Source of the DNA: Psychrobacter sp. P11G3
GTDB taxonomy: Bacteria > Pseudomonadota > Gammaproteobacteria > Pseudomonadales > Moraxellaceae
Direction of reading: 5' to 3'
Assembly: GCF_001435845.1 (NCBI RefSeq)
Contig: NZ_CM003596.1
Location: 1,984,001 to 2,048,000 of the forward strand
Length of the DNA stretch: 64,000 bases
The notes under the pieces were generated by a model. That model saw nothing but the letters and a program-made list of their open reading frames with translations. It made no database searches and was not told the origin of the DNA. Shown here one piece after another: positions 1 through 8,135 of this stretch (positions are counted from its first letter, which is position 1; every line of letters begins with the position of its first letter). The position numbers were made by a program, and so were the translations under genes.

Positions 1-836
1 TTTTCATTGACGATCAAATCCATCAACGTATCAGGCGCATAGCGACCTGGATAGACTTGCTTTAGACCTACCATCGTTGCTGTAAATGGAAAACCCCACG
101 CATGTACATGGAACATTGGCGTCATCGGCATATAGACATCACCATAGCTTACGCCTTGCTTATCAGGCAACATACCCAAAGTTGCCGCTTCTGCTAGGGT
201 ATGTAGCACTAGCTGACGATGGCTAAAGAAAACCCCTTTTGGATCACCTGTCGTGCCTGACGTATAAAAGGTCGTCGCAATGGTATTTTCATCAAAATCT
301 GGGAAATCAAATTCGCTATTGGCAGCTTCTAATAGCGCTTCATACTCGCCTGTGACACGGCTTTGATTGCTACCAAAGATACCTTCAGCAGTGACACCGT
401 TATCATCAAGCCAGATAATATGCTCAATACTTGAATTTTCAAACTGATAGTCTTTAACCAATGGCGCAAACTCAGAATTGAGCATGAGTACTTTGGGCTT
501 GGCATGGTTGATGGTATAAAGAATTTTCTCAGGCGATAGACGGATATTGACGGTCTGTAAAACATACTCTGACATTGGCACGGCAAAATAAGACTCAAGA
601 TAGCGATGACTGTCCCAATCCATCACGGCAACCACATCACCTGCATCAAGCTTTAAGTCTGCCAATACATTGGCCAGGCGATTGATCCGCTCAAACAACT
701 CTTTATAAGTCAGGCGCTTTTTGTCCGCATACACAATCTCTTGATCTTGCGATACCGTTTTTGCACGGCTTAATAGCTGCTTGACCAGTAATGGATAATC
801 GTAGGCAGATGGTGCACTGTGGTAAATGTTTGACAT
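1..836 (-). CDS. Fatty acyl-CoA ligase (AMP-binding), N-terminal part
   Basis: Partial gene: it starts at ATG 836 and runs off the left edge, leaving about 278 residues. The product would activate a fatty acid with ATP and CoA through an acyl-adenylate. The clearest motif is the AMP-binding signature near residues 190-205 (YTSGTTGDPKGVFFSHRQ), followed by a MFHVHAWG segment typical of medium/long-chain acyl-CoA ligases of the AlkK/FadD type. Start residues read MSNIYHSAPSAYD. The C-terminal domain and substrate pocket lie outside the window, so chain-length preference cannot be read. The next gene on this strand is an MFS transporter more than 200 bp upstream, so the ligase probably has its own promoter. 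Confidence 0.85.
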   Translation of the reverse strand, partial: MSNIYHSAPSAYDYPLLVKQLLSRAKTVSQDQEIVYADKKRLTYKELFERINRLANVLADLKLDAGDVVAVMDWDSHRYLESYFAVPMSEYVLQTVNIRLSPEKILYTINHAKPKVLMLNSEFAPLVKDYQFENSSIEHIIWLDDNGVTAEGIFGSNQSRVTGEYEALLEAANSEFDFPDFDENTIATTFYTSGTTGDPKGVFFSHRQLVLHTLAEAATLGMLPDKQGVSYGDVYMPMTPMFHVHAWGFPFTATMVGLKQVYPGRYAPDTLMDLIVNE

Positions 837-1051
837 AGATTTGACTTCCTTGTTTGTCGTACTTATAAGGGGTAAATAACAATAATAATAACAATCAAGT
901 TAATAGCAGCATAAAACCTACTGCGCTAACCATTTTAATTTTTATAATAACATCGTTATTGATAGTAAGAAAAAAGCGACGCTGTGTAAAGCGGTCTTAC
1001 ATTAAGTATCACAAGATGGCCGACCAGACCTATGCTACATAAGACAGCCAA

Positions 1052-2332
1052 TCACTTTGTACGTACTGTGGTTTTAATCATCCCAAAGCTGGCTATTAAT
1101 AACGCCAGTACCTGCACAAACAATAACAACCATACGGTAAGAGACCACTGCCCTCGCGCATAAGCTATGCCACCCAGCCAGGCCCCTAGCGTACCGCCTG
1201 TATAGTAGCCCATATAATATAGACCCGATGCTAATGAGCGGCCTTTTTTGACATTGACAGCTATGTAGCTGATGGTCGCCGACTGCGTGATAAATACACC
1301 AGACGACATAATGGCCAGTCCTATAATCACCCCCCATAATGGCGTGACCAAAGTCAATAATACTCCGGCCATAGATACGACGATAGCCACCCGTACGGTA
1401 CGCGCCGATCCAAATCGGCGTAGCAATGTCGTAGATAATGGCGTGATAATAACACCAAGCAAATATACTGCAAAAATATTGGCGAGCGCACCAGTACCAA
1501 GCTCATAAGGCTTATCTGCCAAATGTAAATTGATAAAAGTGAAGCAGCCTACAAGGGAGAACAGCACGCAAGCGCCAAGCAGACAAGCTGTCACCACATA
1601 GCGGTTGGTGACATGCTCACCTAGCGTCTGTATCGCTGAGCGAAAATTAGGATTAGCCACAAAGTGACGAGACGATGGTAGCATCTTGCCAACCCATATT
1701 GCCCCCAGTAGCGTCATCGCCGTCATCACATAGTAGCCATGACGCCAGCCAATCAGCTCATGTAAATGACCCAACAAGAACCGACCCATAAAGCCGCCAA
1801 GCACGCATCCTGACACATAAAAGGACATCAGCTCAGTCATCGCCCGGCCCTCAAACTCCTCACCGATATAGGCAATTGTCACCACCGTAATACCCGGCAC
1901 CGACAGTCCTTGCATAAAACGCCAAATGCCGACCCATTCAATGCTCGAGCTCTGGGCAATGAGCGCTGTTGGTATCGCTAAAAACAATAAAGCGCCAACG
2001 ATAAACGACTTGCGCCCGACTGCATCTGAGAGCATACCCAGAAATGGTGACATAATCGCAATGGCCAACACAGTAGCACCAACGATCATACCAGCCTGTA
2101 CTTCGGTCGCAGCAAAGTCCACCATCATGACTGGTAGCACCGCCTGAATAGAGTACACTTGCAAAAAAGCAAACATACCTATCAGGCCAATTGTGAGCTT
2201 CAATATCCACGACGTTGAATGATTGGAGGTGACTGGTGGCACAGCTGTTATATCTTGGATCTGATCTTTAGAATTATTCACAGGGGATCTGACTATATTG
2301 GTTATACCATGACTGTAAATGATAACCGTCAC
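1052..2332 (-). CDS. MFS transporter, YnfM/arabinose-efflux-like
   Basis: A 426-residue inner-membrane protein of the major facilitator superfamily with about 12 hydrophobic segments after a polar N-terminal tail of roughly 40 residues. The MFS motif between TM2 and TM3 is visible as GMLSDAVGRK (around residues 98-107). The opening of the core (a SIQAVLPVMMVDF-type segment) resembles the YnfM group of drug/metabolite exporters. The substrate cannot be read from sequence. It is transcribed towards the acyl-CoA ligase but separated from it by about 215 bp, and divergent from the secreted hydrolase gene. The first ATG gives an unusually long polar leader, so a start further in is possible. Confidence 0.85.
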   Translation of the reverse strand: MTVIIYSHGITNIVRSPVNNSKDQIQDITAVPPVTSNHSTSWILKLTIGLIGMFAFLQVYSIQAVLPVMMVDFAATEVQAGMIVGATVLAIAIMSPFLGMLSDAVGRKSFIVGALLFLAIPTALIAQSSSIEWVGIWRFMQGLSVPGITVVTIAYIGEEFEGRAMTELMSFYVSGCVLGGFMGRFLLGHLHELIGWRHGYYVMTAMTLLGAIWVGKMLPSSRHFVANPNFRSAIQTLGEHVTNRYVVTACLLGACVLFSLVGCFTFINLHLADKPYELGTGALANIFAVYLLGVIITPLSTTLLRRFGSARTVRVAIVVSMAGVLLTLVTPLWGVIIGLAIMSSGVFITQSATISYIAVNVKKGRSLASGLYYMGYYTGGTLGAWLGGIAYARGQWSLTVWLLLFVQVLALLIASFGMIKTTVRTK

Positions 2333-2766
2333 TGGCGTGGATGGTAGAGAGGAATAACGGTGATTTATGCTAAATGTATAAGCAAAAGTACCGTTATTAA
2401 ACGATAAATGCTCATCATAATGACAAGTAAATTATGGTAGCACATTCACTAATATACTCAGGTTTAAAAGTGTTATTAACGCTTGATAGATTCTTTATTT
2501 GAGCTAGAGATTAATGTAGGAAAACTTGGCTAGGAATCACATTTCGACTTGAGACGGTGAAGACAGTTTTCGACTCACGAGGTCATGATCAACGTTACGT
2601 TTAGCGCATATACAGGATAGTATGGTTAGATACTATTGACACACTTGTTAATCATTTAACTGCTTTAACGATTGATAGCATTGACAGTTAACAATCACTA
2701 CCTACGTCTATCTTTTTTAGCCTAGAGACGTGCAAGACCACACAACCTTTTAAAATACAATTTACT
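2333..2766. other. Divergent intergenic region, no clear element
   Basis: 434 bp between the divergent MFS gene and the secreted hydrolase gene. Two TTGACA hexamers on the + strand (near 2636 and 2681) could be -35 elements for the hydrolase, but no convincing -10 sits at the right distance. No operator-like palindrome or coding potential is evident. Confidence 0.4.
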
Positions 2767-3711
2767 ATGATGAAAAATATGGTGCTTTCAAAACTTATTA
2801 TTGTGATGAGTACATTGGTTTTCTCTACGATGGCTGTAGCAGAAATAACTGTGTCCGAGACTAGCGTTAAAGATCTCAGTCCAGTTGGATCAACACTCGA
2901 CGCTACAAACTCACTAGCGGCAGTAGACTGTATAAAGGATGATGCTATCACTGCTACTGAGCTCACTAAAACACGCGATAACGGTCCGTTTTCTGTCAGT
3001 ACCAAGCACGTGAGTCGCCAATCAGCCAATGGCTTTGGTGGCGGTACCATACATTATCCAACGGATGCTGCTAACTGTGGTCTGCTAGGTGGTATCGCGG
3101 TGGTGCCAGGTTACGTGTCTTATGAGTCTTCTATCAAATGGTGGGGACCGCGTTTGGCCTCTTGGGGATTTGTCGTTATTACTATCAATACTAGCTCTAT
3201 TTACGATAATCCAGATAGCCGTGCTGAACAATTGAGCGCGGCTCTCGATCATCTCCTCGCTGATAAAACAGTGGGTCATATGATCGATCCAAATCGTTTG
3301 GGCGCGATTGGCTGGTCAATGGGCGGCGGCGGTGCGCTACGATTGGCAACTGAGCGCAGTACGGTGCAAGCCATCATTGCACAAACGCCCTATCACGATA
3401 CGAGCTATGGTACGATGGATACGCCTACTCTATTCATCGCTTGTGAAAATGACCGTATCGCCCCGAATAAAAAATATACCAATACTTTTTATCAAAAAGC
3501 TGACGGTCCAAAAATGAAGGTCGAGATTAACAACGGCAGTCATTTCTGTGCCAGTCATCGTTTTAACGAAAAGCTATTGAGCAAGCCTGCTATCGCATGG
3601 ATGCAGCGTTATATTAATGGTGATACCCGTTTCGATAAATTCTTATGTGGCAATGACAGCTACAAAGACGATACTCGTATCTCAGCCTATGATTACAAAG
3701 ACTGTTTATAA
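2767..3711 (+). CDS. Secreted polyester hydrolase / cutinase-like lipase (PETase family)
   Basis: A 314-residue alpha/beta hydrolase with a signal peptide (cleavage likely after the VAEI-type region near residue 25). It carries the polyesterase/cutinase signature: G182-W183-S184-M185-G186 nucleophile elbow, Asp229 in ACEND, His259 in NGSHFC; Tyr116 (VPGYVSY) and Met185 would form the oxyanion hole. Runs such as SIKWWGPRLAS and FVVITI match Ideonella PETase. From memory it is closest to the lipase/polyester hydrolase of Antarctic Moraxella TA144 (Lip1/Mors1). Predicted disulfides: C226-C261 and C294-C313 as in Ideonella PETase, plus an extra pair C55-C104. The Ideonella W185 position is Tyr209 and S238 is Phe260. 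No strong Shine-Dalgarno is seen. Natural substrate is unknown; triglyceride or cutin-like esters are as plausible as plastics. Confidence 0.93.
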   Translation: MMKNMVLSKLIIVMSTLVFSTMAVAEITVSETSVKDLSPVGSTLDATNSLAAVDCIKDDAITATELTKTRDNGPFSVSTKHVSRQSANGFGGGTIHYPTDAANCGLLGGIAVVPGYVSYESSIKWWGPRLASWGFVVITINTSSIYDNPDSRAEQLSAALDHLLADKTVGHMIDPNRLGAIGWSMGGGGALRLATERSTVQAIIAQTPYHDTSYGTMDTPTLFIACENDRIAPNKKYTNTFYQKADGPKMKVEINNGSHFCASHRFNEKLLSKPAIAWMQRYINGDTRFDKFLCGNDSYKDDTRISAYDYKDCL

Positions 3712-3857
3712 GCTATTTTTTAATCTACTTACGAAAGGAAGAACAGCTTTCACTGTTAATGATGACATTTGAATAACAACTCTTTTTTATTTTTACACAT
3801 TTACATTGCTTCTATCTTTTTTCTTACAGACTTTACTGCCATAAAAATTAATAATCA

Positions 3858-3965
3858 TATAGTCAATCCTTTATAGATTGGATACGGTGTCAGGCTCGCT
3901 TAGTCTACAACTTGTAGTACTTTCACTCGCCTTCCTTGTATCCAAATTATATTGAACCGACTATA
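3858..3965 (-). repeat. 108-bp inverted-terminal repeat, copy A
   Basis: Read on the - strand this 108-bp unit begins TATAGTCGGTTCAATATAAT and ends GATTGACTATA, nearly identical to copy C at 37895-38002 and more distantly related to copy B at 7963-8069. The termini form an imperfect inverted repeat with TATAGTC at the outer edge. It lies between the secreted hydrolase and the first metallo-hydrolase-like gene, and has no coding capacity. It is best viewed as a MITE-like or REP-like intergenic element. Confidence 0.75.
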
Positions 3966-4021
3966 GGGTGCTACAAACAAGTAAAACGATTGAATAAATG
4001 AACGATTAAGGAGCAATGTTG

Positions 4022-4768
4022 ATGACTGATGAAATGTATGATTTAGGTGCAGGATTTTGGAGTATTCGAGGATCATTTATCAAAAACGGTATCCTTGATA
4101 TCGGTGTCCAATGTGCGCTCATAAGACTATCATCAGAGCGATTTATCTTTTTAGATAGCTATACATTAACTGGTGATGTGCGTCAGCAAGTCATGGCATT
4201 GACCAATGATGGTCAAAATGTCGAAGCCGTCCTCAATGTTCATCCGTTTCATACAGTACACTGTGCTCAAATGGCAGAAGATTTTCCGCAAGCAATATTC
4301 TATGGGAGTAGCCGACATCCAGAGCAGGTACCTGAAGTCAATTGGGCAAATGATTTGGTAGAAAGCGATGCCGTTGCTGTGCGCTACCCTGAACTCAAAT
4401 TCTCTATACCTCAAGGCATTCATTACATCTCACCTGACGAGACAGTTCATGCCAGCTCATTATTGGTCTATCATCCTGCCAGCCAAAGCATTTATGTCGA
4501 TGATACCTTTGAGATACCCCCTTCCAAGTTAATAAATGCCGTGCAGCCTAACCTAGGCTTACACCCTACTACCAAAAAAGCGCTCAAAGATGAGCCAAAT
4601 GCAGCTAAGCATTATTGTGATTGGGCAGTAGAGCTGGCAAGCGAGTGGCGTGATGGTCGAAATTTTTGCGGTGCGCATTCGGGATTGGTTATATTTGATA
4701 AAGGTCAATTTGAGACAGCACTTATCTCAGCGATTGATCTGGCTCGCCCTGAGCTTGGGAAAGCTTAA
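4022..4768 (+). CDS. Metallo-beta-lactamase-like protein, copy 1
   Basis: A 248-residue cytosolic protein of unassigned function. The start at 4022 is preferred over 4016 because AAGGAG lies 8 nt upstream and the protein then aligns end to end with its neighbour. Features resembling an MBL fold: a strand with LDSY near residue 48, a degenerate metal motif NVHPFHTVHC (near residue 76) in place of HxHxDH, a late Asp in YVDDTF, and a C-terminal His in CGAHSG. The H-x2-H-x2-H spacing suggests altered or lost metal chemistry. The next gene (4901) is a paralogue with roughly 70% identity by eye. No partner gene indicates a pathway. Confidence 0.7.
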   Translation: MTDEMYDLGAGFWSIRGSFIKNGILDIGVQCALIRLSSERFIFLDSYTLTGDVRQQVMALTNDGQNVEAVLNVHPFHTVHCAQMAEDFPQAIFYGSSRHPEQVPEVNWANDLVESDAVAVRYPELKFSIPQGIHYISPDETVHASSLLVYHPASQSIYVDDTFEIPPSKLINAVQPNLGLHPTTKKALKDEPNAAKHYCDWAVELASEWRDGRNFCGAHSGLVIFDKGQFETALISAIDLARPELGKA

Positions 4769-4900
4769 AAACAAACATAAAGGCGTAAAGAGTTAGAACA
4801 CATACCATTAAAACAGCTCGAAAGATGAAGTTTACAGTGAAAAAGTAGCTTGGTTTTGTTTACATATTTTATTTCATTTACTAGACGAGGAAATTTATAA

Positions 4901-5647
4901 ATGACTGATCACATTCATGATTTAGGCGCAGGATTTTGGAACATACGCGGAACATTCCGTCTCGGTGGCGTGCTAAATATCGGCACTCAATGCTCGTTGG
5001 TCAAGCTACCATCAGGGAAATTTATCTTTTTGGACAGTTACGCCCTAACGGGTGATGTTCGAGATGAGGTTATGGCACTCACTAACAATGGTCAAGATGT
5101 CGAAGCGGTGCTGAACGTACATCCGTTTCATACAGTCAGCTGTGCTCAAATGGCCAAAGACTTCCCGCAAGCGACATTTTATGGCAGTAGTCGTCACCAT
5201 AAAAAAGTACCAGAAATCGATTGGGCAGATGACTTGGTAGAAAGTGACGCAGTCGCTGCACGCTATCCTGAGCTTAAGTTTTCAATGTCAGAGGGCATTT
5301 ATTATATCTCGCCCAATGAGATGATCCATGCAGGTTCTTTATTGGCTTATCATCCTGCTAGTCAAAGCTTGCATGTAGATGATACTTTTATGAGTCCACC
5401 AATTAAGTTATTAGAAGCTGTATTGCCTGAGCTGATATTGCACCCCACGACCAAAAAAGCACTGAAAAACGAACCAAACGCTGGCGCGCAATACTGCGAC
5501 TGGGCGACCAATTTGGCTCATGAATGGCGTGACGTACGCAATTTCTGCGCTGCGCATTCTTATCTTGTTCAGTTCAAAAAAGGTGGGTTTGAGAAAGCTC
5601 TGGTGAAAGCCGTTGAGAAAGCACGTCCAAAACTAGAAAACGCCTAA
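4901..5647 (+). CDS. Metallo-beta-lactamase-like protein, copy 2
   Basis: A 248-residue paralogue of the preceding gene, colinear from MTDHIHDLGAGFW to the C-terminal ARPKLENA. It keeps the same putative metal-site residues (HPFHTVSC, HVDDTF, CAAHSY), but the third His of the first motif is replaced by Ser (HTVSC against HTVHC). A GAGGAA Shine-Dalgarno lies 8 nt upstream of the ATG. The 132-bp gap from copy 1 carries no clear terminator, so co-transcription is possible. A strong terminator follows at 5684. Function is unknown; the pair looks like a local duplication that has begun to diverge. Confidence 0.7.
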   Translation: MTDHIHDLGAGFWNIRGTFRLGGVLNIGTQCSLVKLPSGKFIFLDSYALTGDVRDEVMALTNNGQDVEAVLNVHPFHTVSCAQMAKDFPQATFYGSSRHHKKVPEIDWADDLVESDAVAARYPELKFSMSEGIYYISPNEMIHAGSLLAYHPASQSLHVDDTFMSPPIKLLEAVLPELILHPTTKKALKNEPNAGAQYCDWATNLAHEWRDVRNFCAAHSYLVQFKKGGFEKALVKAVEKARPKLENA

Positions 5648-5683
5648 TTTCTCACACCTTAGACATATATTTTTTATAGATAT

Positions 5684-5731
5684 AAAAATGGGTCGCTATT
5701 ACTGTATTTACTAGTGTAGCGACCCATTTTT
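5684..5731. terminator. Bidirectional terminator
   Basis: A 15-bp stem, AAAAATGGGTCGCTA with TAGCGACCCATTTTT, between the converging metallo-hydrolase-like gene and nsrR. The A/T flanks allow termination in both directions. Confidence 0.9.
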
Positions 5732-5772
5732 GTGAGCTGATCATAATCATATCAACACTATTATCGAAGCTG

Positions 5773-6288
5773 TTACCGAAACAGCAATGTCGCAAGCTCA
5801 TCTTCGTTGTTCAGAATATCTGCTAATGTATAACGCTCAAGCACATTGATAAATGCGGTGAGTGCTTCAAAAAACACGCTTTTTAGCTGGCAGGCTGGAC
5901 TAATCACACAGCCTAGTGATTTATTCTTTTCTTCCTCAATGAATGTCACTGGTAAATCCGTCTGATGATCGCCCTGCTCACTATCATTATGAGACACTGG
6001 TACGGCAAAGCACTCAACCAAATTAAAATCAGGCTCTATCTGTTTGATCAATACGCCCAAATTTATATCTTTAGGTGCACGTGCCAATCGTATGCCACCG
6101 TTTTTGCCGCGCACACTTTCTATATAACCCAGCTGACCCAGCTGATGAATAATCTTGGTCAAATGACTTTTAGAAATGCCATAGCTGTCAGCAATATCGC
6201 TAATATTAGCCAATAGTGATGGATCTGGTCTCACAGCCAAATAAATCAATGAGCGTAGCGCGTAGTCACTATAATTGGTCAGTCGCAT
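5773..6288 (-). CDS. nsrR: Rrf2-family nitric-oxide-sensing repressor NsrR
   Basis: A 171-residue Rrf2-family regulator that should hold a nitric-oxide-sensitive Fe-S cluster and repress NO-defence genes. The N-terminal winged helix reads MRLTNYSDYALRSLIYLA, with recognition helix ISKSHLTKIIHQL and the wing VRGKNGGIRLA that is typical of NsrR. Three cysteines are present: C93, C127 and C133. The C127-x5-C133 spacing matches E. coli NsrR, but about 29 acidic residues are inserted between the first and second cysteines. AGGAG lies 9 nt upstream of the ATG. nnrS lies upstream on the same strand and carries an NsrR-like operator, which supports the assignment. Confidence 0.9.
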   Translation of the reverse strand: MRLTNYSDYALRSLIYLAVRPDPSLLANISDIADSYGISKSHLTKIIHQLGQLGYIESVRGKNGGIRLARAPKDINLGVLIKQIEPDFNLVECFAVPVSHNDSEQGDHQTDLPVTFIEEEKNKSLGCVISPACQLKSVFFEALTAFINVLERYTLADILNNEDELATLLFR

Positions 6289-6330
6289 TCATTTGCGCTC
6301 CTATTTTTATAAATTTTATATATTAAGCTA

Positions 6331-6500
6331 GGGCGTGTCCTCATTTTAAAAATGGTGATAAAAATGAGATAAATTGCCGTCAAACGAGAAAAATAGTGCA
6401 GATAATATCGAGATATTGACCAACTATTTGACGATGTTTGGCAAAATTTAGCTATTTTTAGCCCATTTAAAGGACACTCGTTCGAATTGAGGACACGCCC
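6331..6500. mobile_element. 170-bp IS5-like MITE
   Basis: The ends are inverted repeats: GGGCGTGTCCTCATTT on the left and AATTGAGGACACGCCC on the right. They are flanked by TA on both sides (CTAG if read one base wider), which fits target duplications of IS5-superfamily elements. At 170 bp there is no room for a transposase, so it must have been mobilised in trans. It occupies most of the gap between nnrS and nsrR. Confidence 0.8.
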
Positions 6501-6572
6501 TAGACAAAGTAAGTCGCATTTTTGGTAATAACATTTGGACATAGCATTTGTAAACAGGATCGTTAGCCTGCT

Positions 6573-7826
6573 TTAACCAAATAAACCATCAGGCCGAGGA
6601 CGTGCCAGCATTGGCAGATAACTGATGCAAAATAGCACAAAACACGCTATCCAAGCACTTTGCGCCACCATAATCCATATTAGGTAATGACTCATATCTA
6701 CTAGCGGTAGTAGTACACGACTGATAAATACCAATACCATCAAGCCATACATAACGTTTACCGTTTTTGACGGTTGATGAATGCTGCGACCCGTATGTCC
6801 CAAAGATACTCTAGTCATCATGGCTAACGTCATCATACCAACACCAGAAATCGCTAGTCCATGCATAGCGATGCTGTGCGGATAACCGAGCCAAGGTTGT
6901 AATGCGTATAGTAAAAAACTCAAACACATGCCTAAAAACGCAATATACAACGACCAAAGTAATGGTTTCTGCCAAATACCGTGATGATACCACCCTATCA
7001 GACGTACAATATTAATCACTGCTACACCGAGCGCGGTAACCGTCAAGGGATACTGGTTTGGATAAAATACATCACTAATAAAAAAGGCGAAGAAAAATCC
7101 TAAGCTTGCGATATCTTGTGTCTTACTATTACGTAGTTTAATGGGTTCTGACGTTTCCATATCTATACTAAGACCACGTTCAATAAAAAATGGCACCACA
7201 CGTCGGCCAATTGTCAGAACCAGCCCGATAATCAAATAGAACCCACTATAAATGCCTATCTTGGTTGTGTTCATATCAGCATTGATAATTCCCCAATAGC
7301 AAAGTCCGTTGCCAAATGTCAGCAGGGCCAGTTTTGCCAAGATACCCATTTGCTTATATTGTTTAACTTGCCATACCGCTCGACATATTACATATGCCAT
7401 CGAGGCGACAAATACTACATCAAAAAGGGCTGCTATATATAGCCAAGATATACTATGATCTATGAGCGTTATGCCAAGCCCAAAACCTAACCAGCTCAGA
7501 CGTGCCAGCAACCAACAGACAAAGATACCTAGCAACTTATAGCCATGCGGCATCATAACCCCTGTCCATGTTTTGACCGCGGTTAGCAAAAACCCGGCTA
7601 CCACTGCCAAGGCATAACCATACACCATTTCATGGCTATGCCAGTATAACGGGTTCAAAACCTGTGCATCGATATCCGTGTGACCAGTAAACACAAACGC
7701 CCATAGCAACATCGTTACTACGGAAAATAGCGCAGCAGCACTAAAAAATATGCGAAAGCTCAAATTAAGGATAGGATGCGGAGATCTTGGTGGTTTGCTA
7801 GGTAACTTGATAGAGTGCATAGCCAT
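6573..7826 (-). CDS. nnrS: NnrS family heme-copper membrane protein (NO stress)
   Basis: A 417-residue polytopic protein with about 12 membrane segments, of the NnrS family linked to nitric-oxide tolerance. Family features include the N-terminal HPILNLSFRIFFSAAALF segment, the conserved YWHSHEMVYGYALAVVAGFLLTA stretch (split here only by description) with histidines proposed as heme/copper ligands, and the C-terminal HGLAISGVGMMTLAMMTRVSLGHTGR region. A near-perfect NsrR operator lies 36-54 bp upstream of the ATG. No nitric oxide reductase or flavohemoglobin gene is in the window, so NnrS and NsrR form a minimal NO-response pair here. A start 6 nt downstream at 7820 is also possible. Confidence 0.92.
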   Translation of the reverse strand: MAMHSIKLPSKPPRSPHPILNLSFRIFFSAAALFSVVTMLLWAFVFTGHTDIDAQVLNPLYWHSHEMVYGYALAVVAGFLLTAVKTWTGVMMPHGYKLLGIFVCWLLARLSWLGFGLGITLIDHSISWLYIAALFDVVFVASMAYVICRAVWQVKQYKQMGILAKLALLTFGNGLCYWGIINADMNTTKIGIYSGFYLIIGLVLTIGRRVVPFFIERGLSIDMETSEPIKLRNSKTQDIASLGFFFAFFISDVFYPNQYPLTVTALGVAVINIVRLIGWYHHGIWQKPLLWSLYIAFLGMCLSFLLYALQPWLGYPHSIAMHGLAISGVGMMTLAMMTRVSLGHTGRSIHQPSKTVNVMYGLMVLVFISRVLLPLVDMSHYLIWIMVAQSAWIACFVLFCISYLPMLARPRPDGLFG

Positions 7827-7857
7827 CTTCTTAAAGAATATAGATGGCTTTAATTAT

Positions 7858-7880
7858 AACATTCATTTTAAATGAACTTT
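7858..7880. promoter_or_regulatory. NsrR operator upstream of nnrS
   Basis: Perfect 7-1-7 inverted repeat TTCATTT-T-AAATGAA at 7862-7876. Extended to the 11-1-11 form, the left arm AACATTCATTT matches the known NsrR half-site AAGATGCATTT at 9 of 11 positions. The site sits just upstream of nnrS, where a repressor would block its promoter. Confidence 0.8.
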
Positions 7881-7962
7881 ATAAATCTTTAGTCTGATTA
7901 TTGAAATATTCTATCCATTAAAGTGCAGCGCCTACGGAAATCTCTAGAAGCAAAATCTCAAG

Positions 7963-8069
7963 TATAGTTAAATTCAAATAATTTCGATACAAGGAAACCG
8001 AGCGCAAGTTATACATTAGTATGCTTAGCGAGGATGACGATGTAGCGGATTTATATGGATTTGACTATA
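7963..8069 (+). repeat. 108-bp inverted-terminal repeat, copy B (diverged)
   Basis: A 107-bp relative of the elements at 3858-3965 and 37895-38002. It begins TATAGTTAAATTCAAATAAT, keeps the core GATACAAGGAAACCGAGCG, and ends GGATTTGACTATA. More substitutions than copies A and C suggest an older insertion. It lies between nnrS and the DUF3429 gene. Confidence 0.65.
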
Positions 8070-8135
8070 TAAAAATAGAGAAAGCAATCTGGCTGTTCTT
8101 TAGCTATTATTTAGCCATGACTTAGTCAATACCAC

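Noticed and set aside
2636..2710. Promoter for the secreted hydrolase from TTGACA hexamers
   Set aside because: No acceptable -10 hexamer at 16-18 bp from either, so it was not listed as a promoter.
2688..3050. 120-residue open frame antisense to the secreted hydrolase gene
   Set aside because: It mirrors a strongly supported gene with signal peptide and catalytic motifs, and shows no protein features of its own.
6279..6542. 87-residue frame across the MITE on the - strand
   Set aside because: It lies within the 170-bp inverted-repeat element and overlaps the nsrR start; no family features, so it is not a transposase or gene.
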